From contig USCW01000045.1 of the NCBI GenBank assembly GCA_900553315.1, positions 1 to 10,372 on the forward strand: DNA of 10,372 nt, read 5' to 3'. Below the pieces are notes generated by a model. That model did no database searches and had not been told where the DNA came from. It was given only the letters and a program-made list of their open reading frames with translations. The translations under genes were made by a program, and so were the position numbers. Positions 1 to 6,290 of the stretch are shown in pieces (positions within the stretch are counted from its first letter, which is position 1; each line of letters opens with the position of its first letter). Source of the stretch: an uncultured Eubacteriales bacterium (GTDB taxonomy: Bacteria; Bacillota; Clostridia; Christensenellales; Aristaeellaceae).

Positions 1-51
1 GCGGAAAAGGCATCGCCTACGCTGCCAACGAATTGTGCGGTATTGCCTTAA
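1..51 (+). mobile_element. MITE-like TTAA element, copy A (right end only)
   Basis: This is the last 47 bp of the 160-bp element core followed by TTAA (48-51); the rest lies outside the window. It matches the right end of the complete copy at 8302-8469 almost base for base, and its terminal 15 bp (33-47, TTGTGCGGTATTGCC) is the exact reverse complement of the left end of copy D at 10320. The orientation is the same as in all other copies. It sits six bases before the terminator-like hairpin that precedes the MATE gene, so it lies between that gene and whatever promoter drives it. Confidence 0.85.
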
Positions 52-56
52 TATTG

Positions 57-108
57 AAAGCACGTGACCGAAAGGTGTAAATCTAGCTTTTCGGTCGCGT
101 GCTTTTTT
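57..108 (+). terminator. Rho-independent terminator or leader attenuator before MATE gene
   Basis: A 14-bp stem (60-73 with 89-102, one G-U wobble) is followed by six T (103-108), the classic intrinsic terminator form; AAA at 57-59 can also pair with the first T residues. The ribosome binding site GGAGG (113-117) of the MATE gene begins only five bases after the T run, which leaves no room for a promoter in between. Either it ends an upstream transcript and the MATE promoter overlaps the hairpin, or it is a conditional terminator in the MATE leader. The sequence alone does not decide. Confidence 0.8.
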
Positions 109-810
109 GTATGGAGGTTGAGAAAATGGAAAACGCACAATATGAAACCACCGCACAACACAGCGCCTATCTGGGCACGGAGCCCATTCGAAAGCTGCTG
201 CTGAAATTCTCCGTCCCCTGCGTACTGTCCATGCTGGTCAGCGCCCTATATAACATCGTCGATCAGATTTTCATCGGTCAGGGCGTGAGCTATCTGGGCA
301 ACGCTGCCACCAACGTAGTTTATCCCTTCACGGTGATCGCGCTGGCTGTTTCCCTGCTGATCGGCGATGGCTCCGCCGCGCTGCTCAGTCTGTCGCTGGG
401 ACGGCGTGATGCGGAAGAAGCCCATCGCAGCGTCGGCAACTGCATCTCGTTGACGGTGCTCTGCGCCATATTGCTGACGCTCGTCGGCTTTGTGTGGCAG
501 GATGATATTCTCCGGCTCTTCGGCGTAACGGCGGAGTGTATGGACTACGCCCATGCGTACATGCTGCCCATTTTGATCGGTCTGCCCTTTTACATGTTCA
601 CGTCCGCCTGCAACGGCATCATTCGTGCGGACGGCTCTCCGCAGTACGCCATGGCCTCCACCATCGTGGGCGCAGTCATGAACCTGATCCTCGACCCCAT
701 CGCTATTTTCGTGCTGCATTGGGGCGTATCCGGTGCGGCCATTGCCACAGCAGCCGGACAGGTGGTGACGGCGCTGCTCTCCGCGCTGTATTTCCGCAGA
801 ACCAAGACCT

Positions 811-978
811 TTAAGGCAATACCGCACAAATGAGTTGGTGCGATGGCGAATGCATTTTTTGTCAGATGCGATTGCAGAAATCGAAGGTTTACTGGAGGTA
901 AATCGAGATTTCTGCAAGAAGCAGATGGCAGAAAAGGCATCGCCAGCGCTGCCGACGAATTGTGCGGTAGTGCCTTAA
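811..978 (+). mobile_element. MITE-like TTAA element, copy B (complete), inserted in the MATE gene
   Basis: A 160-bp core (815-974) is flanked by TTAA on both sides (811-814, 975-978). The terminal inverted repeats GGCAATACCGCACAA (815-829) and TTGTGCGGTAGTGCC (960-974) differ at one position. It encodes no transposase and would have to be moved in trans. It aligns without gaps to copy C at 8302-8469 with about 21 differences by manual count. Inside are a long hairpin (874-915), a second long-range pairing (844-853 with 937-945) and a 42-codon open frame (850-978). The host gene frame is restored only if one TTAA is kept, so TTAA is a target site duplication and not part of the element. Confidence 0.9.
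874..915 (+). other. Conserved internal hairpin of element copy B
   Basis: A nine-pair lower stem (874-882 with 907-915) and an upper stem (887-892 with 898-903, first pair G-T) enclose a five-base loop TGGAG (893-897). A small asymmetric internal loop separates the stems. In copy C the lower stem has different bases at three pairs, and both sides change together, so pairing is kept. The upper hairpin is identical in both copies. This supports a selected fold in RNA or in single-stranded DNA. Confidence 0.75.
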
Positions 979-1745
979 GCTGCGCCGGGAAAGCTTCTGT
1001 CTTCACGGACGCACGGTGCGCACGCTGTCCGGGCTGGGCGTAAGCAGCCTTATTATTCAGTTGGCGATCGTCATCGTCATGGCGGTGGCCAACAACATGA
1101 TCAACCGCTACGGCCCCGATTCCATCTACGGTACGAACATCCCGCTGTCCGCAGTCGGTATCGTCATGAAGGTATTCGTTATCGCCTTTGCCGTAGGCAT
1201 CGGCGTGGGCGGTCAGCCCATCGTGGGCTATAACTTTGGTGCAGGAAACTATCGCCGGGTCAAAGAAACCTATCGCGCCATTGTGCTGGCCGTCTGTATT
1301 GTAGGCATTATTGCGATGCTGCTCTTTGAGCTGTGCCCGCAGGCGCTCATCAGTCTCTTTGGCAACGAAAGTGAATTGTATAACCAATATGCTCAACTGT
1401 GCTTCCGCATCTTCCTCGGCGGTATTTTGCTGACCTGTCTGCAAAAGGTCAGCAGTATCTTCCTGCAATCCATGGGCCGTCCCCTGCAATCCACGCTGCT
1501 TTCGCTGGCCCGGGATGTGGTGTTCTTCGTTCCCGCGCTGCTTTTCCTCGCGCCGCGTTATGGCGTAGAAGGAATGCTTTGGGCGGCGCCCATCGCCGAC
1601 GTTTTGACCGGCATTTTAGCAGCTTTGCTGGTTGCCTCCGAAATGCGCCGCCTGACCGCGCTAGAAAACGCGCCGCACAAGCATTGACGTTCTCTGCTGT
1701 GCGTGCTACAGTAACGCCATCCTTTGCTTTGGGAGGCGCATGTGC

Positions 1746-2060
1746 ATGGCTCCTAACGACGACCTGCTTGCCTATGAAATTCTCGCGGCAGTCTCCGAAA
1801 TTCCAGAGGGCAATGTGTCCACCTACGGGCAGATTGCACGGCTCATCGGCCGGGAACGCAACGCCCGCCTCGTGGGGCGCGTACTGAGCCACGCGGAATA
1901 CTACGGCAGCTATCCCTGTCACCGTGTCGTCAACCATGCGGGACGGCTGGTTCCCGGCTGGGCCGAGCAGCGTGCGCTGCTGGAAGCCGAGGGCGTGACC
2001 TTCCGCGACACGGAGCATGTAAATTTGGAAAAACACCTTTGGGATTGCGAAGAAGAATAA
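1746..2060 (+). CDS. MGMT-family DNA alkyltransferase, single C-terminal domain
   Basis: The product belongs to the methylated-DNA-protein cysteine methyltransferase family, which removes O6-alkyl groups from guanine by a suicide transfer to cysteine. It has 104 residues from the ATG at 1746, equal to the DNA-binding/catalytic C-terminal domain alone; the N-terminal domain of Ogt/Ada enzymes is absent. Visible are the helix-turn-helix stretch (STYGQIARLIG, about 25-35), the arginine of the ARLVGR segment (residue 41) and the active-site motif PCHRV with Cys58. The length resembles alkyltransferase-like (ATL) proteins, but those usually have Trp in place of this Cys, so it may be catalytically active. 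An ATG at 1740 is only three bases after GGGAGG (1731-1736), whereas 1746 has nine-base spacing and is preferred. It follows the MATE gene by 58 bases on the same strand. Confidence 0.87.
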   Translation: MAPNDDLLAYEILAAVSEIPEGNVSTYGQIARLIGRERNARLVGRVLSHAEYYGSYPCHRVVNHAGRLVPGWAEQRALLEAEGVTFRDTEHVNLEKHLWDCEEE

Positions 2061-2074
2061 AAAATAGAGAAAAT

Positions 2075-2109
2075 GCGCCATGGCGAGAAGTTCGTCATGG
2101 CGCGTTTTT
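2075..2109. terminator. Two-way rho-independent terminator
   Basis: A 12-bp stem (2075-2086 with 2092-2103, one G-T pair) with a five-base loop is followed by G and five T on the plus strand (2105-2109). On the minus strand it is followed by a T-rich stretch (complement of 2061-2074). It lies between the convergent alkyltransferase gene (plus, ends 2060) and the phosphosugar mutase gene (minus, ends 2137), so it probably stops both transcripts. Confidence 0.85.
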
Positions 2110-2136
2110 ATGGAGTTTTGAAGCAGAACGCTTGTA

Positions 2137-3819
2137 TTACTTCAGCAGTTCTGTCAAGCCCTGATGCAGCTTCTGCTCCGTGGCCTCCGCCTCGGCCTTG
2201 TTTGCGCCGCGGCTGAACAGATACGCCTTCAGCTTCGGTTCCGTACCGCTGGGACGTACCATGACCTTGCAGCCGCCCAGCAGCTCAAAGGCCAGCACAT
2301 CCGCCTTGGGAAGCCCCGTACCCTCCTGCTTGTAGTCCACAAGCCGCGCAACCGTCAGGCCGCCCAGCGCTTCGACCCTCTCCGTGCGAAGCTTCGTCAT
2401 GATGGACTGCATCTTTTCCATGCCCGCCGCGCCCTCAAAGGTGAAGCTGTACAGCGTATTCAGATGATAGCCGTACTTCTGATAAAGCTCCTGCATGGCC
2501 TGATAGAGCGTCTTGCCCTGTGCCTTATACCAACGGGCCATTTGGCAGATCAGCATGGAAGCGTTCACCGCGTCCTTATCACGGACATGCGCCCCGGACA
2601 GATAGCCGTAGCTTTCCTCAAAGCCGAAGATATAGCGCTGTGCCTCGCCTGCCTGTTCCAGCAGACCGATCTGCTCGCCGATGAACTTGAAGCCCGTCAG
2701 CGTGCGCCGCAGCTCCACGCCGTACTCCGCCGCCACCAGATCGGCCATGGCGGTCGATACGATGGTCGTCACCGCCACGGGATGCTTCGGCAGGGTGCCC
2801 GCCGCCTTGCGGGTCTTGCAAATAAAGTCCAGCAGCAGCACGCCCACCTCATTGCCGGTCATGAGGACATAGCTGCCGTTGTCCGGTACCGCGATACCTA
2901 CCCGGTCGCAGTCCGGATCCGTCGCCAGCAGCAGGTCAGGCTGATACTTCTCGCAGTCCCGCAGTCCCAGCGTCAGCGCCTCACGGATTTCAGGGTTCGG
3001 ATAGGGGCAGGTCGGGAAATGCCCGTCCGGCAGCCGCTGCTCCTCCACCACATGCACGTCCGTCACGCCGATCTCCGTCAGGATGCGCTGCACACATTCC
3101 AAGCCCGTGCCGTTCAGGGGCGTGTAGACCACCTTGAGGGGCGCGTCCGTCGCCACGGGCATGGCCTGAGCCTTCACTGCCGCTACAAAGCGATCCAGCG
3201 TGTCCTCACCGATGAAGCGGATCAGACCCGCACGCACGCCCTCTTCAAAGTCCATGACCTGCACGCCGTGCAGCGGATCAACCGGCGCGATCTGCTCGGC
3301 AATCGCGTCCGCCATTTCCAGCGTGATCTGACAGCCGTCGTCGCCATAGACCTTGTAGCCGTTATACTTGGCCGGATTATGGCTGGCGGTTACGCAGATA
3401 CCCGCGCCGCACTTGAGGTCACGCACCGCGAAGGACAGCGCAGGAGTAGGCTCCAGCCGGGGATACAGCCACGCGCAGATGCCGTTGGCCGCCAGCACCG
3501 CCGCCGCACGCCGCGCAAAGGCCTCGCTGCCGATGCGGCTGTCGTGAGCAATCGCCACACACTTGGGCAGTATGGTCTGATTCAGATAATTCGCCAAGCC
3601 CTGCGTGGCCTGACCCACGGTATACAGATTCATGCGGTTCGTGCCCGCGCCCAGCTCGCCGCGCAGACCGCCGGTGCCAAAGGTCAGATCCCGATAAAAG
3701 CTGTCCAGCACTTGCGCATCATCCATGGCACGCAGTTGGCCGCGAGTCTCCTCGTCCACGCTCTCCGCTTGAAGCCAGCGCTCCCATTCCTGCCTTGCGG
3801 CCTTCATATCCTCACGCAT
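2137..3819 (-). CDS. Phospho-sugar mutase (phosphoglucomutase/phosphomannomutase, alpha-D-phosphohexomutase family)
   Basis: This cytoplasmic enzyme interconverts hexose 1- and 6-phosphates through a phosphoserine, feeding glycogen, cell-wall and nucleotide-sugar synthesis. The 560 residues match the long PgcA/PGM2-type bacterial form. All four active-site loops are present: the catalytic serine motif TASHNP (Ser146), the metal-binding loop DPDCDR (301-306), the sugar-recognition loop GFEES (399-403) and the phosphate-binding loop RPSGTEPK (522-529). The N-terminal FGTGGLRG (47-54) is also typical. The start at 3819 is supported by AAGGAG nine bases upstream; a second Met at residue 5 is less well placed. 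Its start is 13 bases from the stop of the VOC gene, so the two are co-transcribed. Whether glucose or mannose phosphate is preferred cannot be read from the motifs. Confidence 0.94.
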   Translation of the reverse strand: MREDMKAARQEWERWLQAESVDEETRGQLRAMDDAQVLDSFYRDLTFGTGGLRGELGAGTNRMNLYTVGQATQGLANYLNQTILPKCVAIAHDSRIGSEAFARRAAAVLAANGICAWLYPRLEPTPALSFAVRDLKCGAGICVTASHNPAKYNGYKVYGDDGCQITLEMADAIAEQIAPVDPLHGVQVMDFEEGVRAGLIRFIGEDTLDRFVAAVKAQAMPVATDAPLKVVYTPLNGTGLECVQRILTEIGVTDVHVVEEQRLPDGHFPTCPYPNPEIREALTLGLRDCEKYQPDLLLATDPDCDRVGIAVPDNGSYVLMTGNEVGVLLLDFICKTRKAAGTLPKHPVAVTTIVSTAMADLVAAEYGVELRRTLTGFKFIGEQIGLLEQAGEAQRYIFGFEESYGYLSGAHVRDKDAVNASMLICQMARWYKAQGKTLYQAMQELYQKYGYHLNTLYSFTFEGAAGMEKMQSIMTKLRTERVEALGGLTVARLVDYKQEGTGLPKADVLAFELLGGCKVMVRPSGTEPKLKAYLFSRGANKAEAEATEQKLHQGLTELLK

Positions 3820-3832
3820 CGTTCCCTACTCC

Positions 3833-4219
3833 TTATCCTTCATGTATTTCCTGCGGCAGACCGTCCGGGTCTTGAAAGAAGGTCATTTTACCGCCCGTCA
3901 CATCGTCCTCGCGGATGGCCTCGCACGGGATGCCTCGCGCCTTCAGCGCTTCCACCGCCGCCGGAACGTCTGCCACGCGGAAGGCCAAATGCCGCAGTCC
4001 GCAAGCCTCCGGATACGAAGGCCGAGTGGGCGCATCGGGCTTAATAAACAATTCCAGTTCCATGTCCCCCAGCTTCAGATCCAGCTTGCAGTCGTTCCGG
4101 TCCGCCCGGTGCGTCTCCCGAAGTACCGTGAAGCCCAACTTGTCCATATAGAACTGCTTCGCCGCTTCCAGATCAGTACAGATGATCGCCACATGATGCA
4201 CCGCCGTAAAGGGCAGCAT
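3833..4219 (-). CDS. VOC-family protein, YaeR/GloA2-like metalloenzyme
   Basis: A 128-residue vicinal-oxygen-chelate protein with two beta-alpha-beta-beta-beta repeats, similar in layout to E. coli YaeR and other small glyoxalase/bleomycin-resistance-like proteins. Likely metal ligands are His9 (in HHVAI), Glu56 (in ELEL), His77 (in LRHLAF) and Glu124 (in LPQEIHE), the usual His-Glu-His-Glu set. The segment PEACGLRHLAF and the ending TFFQDPDGLPQEIHE are characteristic of this subgroup. The substrate is unknown; lactoylglutathione lyase activity should not be assumed. A G-rich ribosome binding site lies about eight bases before the ATG. It is the first gene of a two-gene operon with the phosphosugar mutase and begins only 35 bases after the rpsT terminator. 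Confidence 0.88.
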   Translation of the reverse strand: MLPFTAVHHVAIICTDLEAAKQFYMDKLGFTVLRETHRADRNDCKLDLKLGDMELELFIKPDAPTRPSYPEACGLRHLAFRVADVPAAVEALKARGIPCEAIREDDVTGGKMTFFQDPDGLPQEIHEG

Positions 4220-4253
4220 CCCGTCTTCCCCCCTTTATCTTACGCCAAAATGC

Positions 4254-4286
4254 AAAAATCCCCTTCCCATGGCAGGAAGAGGTTTT
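4254..4286 (-). terminator. Rho-independent terminator of rpsT
   Basis: Read on the minus strand, an eight-pair stem (4282-4275 with 4267-4260, one U-G pair) and a seven-base loop are followed by A and five T (4258-4254). It starts about 16 bases after the rpsT stop codon and ends 35 bases before the VOC start, so the downstream operon depends on readthrough or on a promoter squeezed between them. Confidence 0.8.
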
Positions 4287-4301
4287 CGCATACGCAGAGG
4301 C

Positions 4302-4565
4302 TTACATCGCAGCCGTGTTCAGCTTGCTGGCAAGACGAGCCTTCTTACGATTGGCAGCATTCTTATGGATGATTCCCTTCGCCACAGCCTTATCCAGGGC
4401 GGAGGTGGTCTCATTCAACTGCACAGCCGCGTTCTTGGGGTCAGCCGCGATCGCCGCTTCCAGCTTCTTGATGGAAGTACGGACGCTGCTCTTCACCATG
4501 CGGTTACGCAGGGTCTTCTTCTCAGTAACCTTCACGCGCTTCTTGGCGGATTGAATATTCGGCAA
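4302..4565 (-). CDS. rpsT: 30S ribosomal protein S20
   Basis: S20 is a primary 16S rRNA-binding protein of the small subunit. The 87 residues have the conserved N-terminus MPNIQSAKKR, a highly basic first half and the motif IHKNAANRKKARLASKLN near the C-terminus; the length is normal. The start codon is TTG (4565-4563), shown by the invariant N-terminal sequence and by a strong AAGGAGG about nine bases upstream; no in-frame ATG is available. E. coli rpsT also starts with UUG, which is tied there to autoregulation of translation; a similar mechanism here is inference. It has its own promoter (4606-4634) and terminator (4254-4286) and is therefore probably monocistronic. Confidence 0.97.
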   Translation of the reverse strand: MPNIQSAKKRVKVTEKKTLRNRMVKSSVRTSIKKLEAAIAADPKNAAVQLNETTSALDKAVAKGIIHKNAANRKKARLASKLNTAAM

Positions 4566-4605
4566 CTTGGTTCACCTCCTTAGGCAGCACAAATCAACAA
4601 CTGGT

Positions 4606-4634
4606 ATCTTATCATGCTTCCCCGGAAATTGCAA
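4606..4634 (-). promoter_or_regulatory. Probable sigma-A-type promoter of rpsT
   Basis: On the minus strand, TTGCAA (4634-4629) and TAAGAT (4611-4606) are separated by exactly 17 bases. Each matches four of six consensus bases. The predicted transcript would have a leader of about 35 bases ending in the strong rpsT ribosome binding site. Confidence 0.55.
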
Positions 4635-4692
4635 GGGTTTTTCCGAAAAAAGAGAGATTTTCTTCCTTTTGCGCCTTTCTTCGCCCCGGCGC

Positions 4693-4983
4693 TCAGCGGC
4701 TCATGGTGCCGAGGGCGGCAATAGACGTGCGACCGTCCGCGCCGCGCTCCACGCGATAAAAGCCGATCAGGTTGCCCGGGCGCATGCGAAGATAAACATC
4801 CCGCACGTCCGCCGCATCCGCCAGTTCAAACCGCACCGACAGCCCGCATCCCAGCGCGACCTCCCGCGGCGTGGTAACAACGCTGACGGGAACGCCCTCA
4901 CGGCGAAGCGCGGCCTCCATTTGCAGCACCTGCTGCCGTGAGCGGAACGAAGCCACGCCGAAAATTTCCTCCTTCAAGGTCAT
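4693..4983 (-). CDS. DUF3343 protein (putative Se/S carrier-like)
   Basis: A small cytoplasmic protein of 96 residues from the ATG at 4983, which follows a purine-rich GGAGGAGG ribosome binding site; the longer frame from 5034 has no such site and would start in the divergent promoter region. The order FRSRQQVLQMEAALRREG (13-30), then TTPRE (37-41) and the LGCGLSVRF segment (44-52) with Cys46 is the signature of DUF3343, a family annotated as putative Se/S carrier-like and often found beside selenium genes or class-V cysteine desulfurases. The divergent neighbour at 5087 is such an enzyme, which supports a role in accepting or carrying sulfur or selenium. The biochemical function is not established. 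Confidence 0.8.
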   Translation of the reverse strand: MTLKEEIFGVASFRSRQQVLQMEAALRREGVPVSVVTTPREVALGCGLSVRFELADAADVRDVYLRMRPGNLIGFYRVERGADGRTSIAALGTMSR

Positions 4984-5004
4984 TCCTCCTCCCCTCCTCC
5001 ATAG

Positions 5005-5034
5005 GATATACCAACGCGCACCGATCTGTTCCAA
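5005..5034 (-). promoter_or_regulatory. Possible promoter for the DUF3343 gene
   Basis: On the minus strand, TTGGAA (5034-5029) and TATATC (5010-5005) are 18 bases apart, each with four of six consensus matches. The transcript would start inside or just before the ribosome binding site and have a very short leader. I found no clear promoter for the divergent gene at 5087 in the same 103-base gap. Confidence 0.3.
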
Positions 5035-5086
5035 TCGACGCCTGACCGCCGACCGACTTCAATCGAACCATAAAGGAGGGAACGCC

Positions 5087-6220
5087 ATGATCTATTTCGA
5101 CAACGCTGCTACCAGCTTTCCCAAGCCGCCGCAGGTAGCTCGCGCCATGGCGGGCACGCTGGAGAAGCTGGGAGCCAATCCCGGGCGCAGCGGACACCGG
5201 CTGTCCCTGTGCGCGGGGCGTGTCGTCAACGCTTGCCGAGAGGAGGCCGCGCTGCTGCTGGGCATGGAGCAGCCTGAGCGCGTGATCTTCACCGGGAGCT
5301 GCACAGAGGCGCTGAACCTCGCCATCCTCGGCACACTCCATCAAGGGGACGAGGTGCTCTGCTCCCATGCGGAGCACAACGCCGTCATGCGTCCCCTGCA
5401 TCATCTGGCCCAAACGGGACAGATTCACCTGACGGTGCTTTCTCCGGACAATTTCGGCATCCTTCAGCCCCACACCCTTCAGGCTGCCATTGGACCGCGC
5501 ACAGCGCTGGTGGTCATCAGCCATGCCAGCAACGTCACCGGCGTAGTGCAGCCCATGCACCGTCTGGGGGCTGTCTGCAAAGAAAACGGCATACCTCTGC
5601 TGGTGGACGCGGCACAGACGGCGGGCGTACTGGATGTGCGGCTGGACGTGCTGAACGCGGACATGGTCGCCATGCCGGGACACAAGGGGCTGCTGGGTCC
5701 ACAAGGCGTTGGTCTGCTGGCGCTGGGGCCGGGAATGGAGCCGTTGCCGCTGATTCGCGGGGGCACAGGCTCCTCCTCGGAAAGTCTGGAGCAGCCCGAC
5801 GATCTACCCGACCGGTATGAAAGCGGTACCCTTCCCCTGCCCGCCATTGCGGGGCTGCTGCAAGGCATCCGCTTTGCCCGAAAGCATCAGGCGGAAATTC
5901 ACGAATACGAGAGCTGCCTCAACACCCGCCTGCGGCAGGGATTATCCACGCTTCCCGGCATCACCTGTCTGGGCCACCCGGACGCGCCACGGGTGGGCAT
6001 TACCTCCTTCGTTCACACCCGCATGGACGGCGGTGAACTGACCGACTGTCTGGATCGCTCCGGGTTCGCCCTGCGCGGCGGACTGCATTGCGCCCCTTCC
6101 ATCCATACTTGGCTGGGTACGCTGCAAAGCGGTGCGGTGCGCGCCTCCGTGGGCATCTACAACACAGAAGAGGAGGTGGACGGCCTTATTGCGCTGGTGG
6201 AGCGGCTGACTAAATTCTGA
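5087..6220 (+). CDS. Aminotransferase class V / cysteine desulfurase family protein
   Basis: A PLP-dependent enzyme of the NifS/SufS superfamily that would release sulfur (or selenium) from cysteine (or selenocysteine). The 377 residues start at the ATG at 5087, six bases after AAAGGAGGG; frames extending upstream overlap the divergent DUF3343 start. It begins with the family hallmark YFDNAATSFPKP. His97 (SHAEHN), Asp174 (VDAAQT) and the PLP lysine Lys200 (MPGHKGLLGP) are in place. Cys335 in RGGLHCAPSIHTWLGT is the expected persulfide-forming cysteine. It belongs to the Firmicutes group annotated simply as cysteine desulfurase family protein and differs from housekeeping IscS. No scaffold gene (sufU, iscU) is nearby; the likely partner is the divergent DUF3343 protein. 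Confidence 0.9.
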   Translation: MIYFDNAATSFPKPPQVARAMAGTLEKLGANPGRSGHRLSLCAGRVVNACREEAALLLGMEQPERVIFTGSCTEALNLAILGTLHQGDEVLCSHAEHNAVMRPLHHLAQTGQIHLTVLSPDNFGILQPHTLQAAIGPRTALVVISHASNVTGVVQPMHRLGAVCKENGIPLLVDAAQTAGVLDVRLDVLNADMVAMPGHKGLLGPQGVGLLALGPGMEPLPLIRGGTGSSSESLEQPDDLPDRYESGTLPLPAIAGLLQGIRFARKHQAEIHEYESCLNTRLRQGLSTLPGITCLGHPDAPRVGITSFVHTRMDGGELTDCLDRSGFALRGGLHCAPSIHTWLGTLQSGAVRASVGIYNTEEEVDGLIALVERLTKF

Positions 6221-6290
6221 ACGTTCCGGGAAGATTTCCCAATTTTACGGCGTTACCATAGACAAAGAAATTACCAAGGAGGCTGATTTT

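Larger units (their letters stand above)
126..1687 (+). pseudogene. MATE-family multidrug efflux transporter, split by element copy B
   Basis: This would be a 12-helix inner-membrane cation-coupled drug/toxin exporter, most like the MepA/NorM type. The ATG at 126 is chosen because GGAGG at 113-117 precedes it by eight bases; the earlier in-frame start at 99 lies inside the terminator hairpin. The first part (230 residues) carries typical MATE sequence, including the motif LILDPIAIFVLHWGVSGAA near residues 190-208. Element B (811-978) then introduces a stop at 831-833 and a frame change. From 980 the second lobe continues for 235 residues to 1687. Joining 126-814 to 979-1687 (one TTAA retained) gives an unbroken 465-residue protein, normal for the family. 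The break is in the linker between the two six-helix lobes. No other damage is seen in either half, so the insertion looks recent. A separate start for the second half (GTG 1016) has no ribosome binding site. Confidence 0.88.

Noticed and set aside
811..978. Element B as a self-splicing or group II-type intron
   Set aside because: There is no domain V-like motif and the element is far too short. The duplicated TTAA and terminal inverted repeats fit DNA insertion. Precise removal as DNA remains possible.
1016..1687. Second half of the MATE gene as an independent gene
   Set aside because: The GTG at 1016 has no ribosome binding site, the product would be only the C-terminal lobe, and element B carries an in-frame stop (968-970) just before it.
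2164..4044. Long open frame of 626 codons on the plus strand
   Set aside because: It lies antisense to the phosphosugar mutase and VOC genes, whose motifs are unambiguous. The product is rich in Arg, His and Gln as expected from a shadow of G+C-rich coding sequence, and there is no start signal.
4620..4692. Possible terminator for the DUF3343 gene on the minus strand
   Set aside because: There is a short GCGCC/GGCGC stem but it is followed by an A/G-rich stretch, and the T run further on pairs only with A-rich sequence. No convincing hairpin plus T tract is present.
6228..6246. GGGAA-GAT-TTCCC hairpin followed by AATTTT after the cysteine desulfurase gene
   Set aside because: The five-base-pair stem with a three-base loop and a broken T run is too weak to call a terminator.
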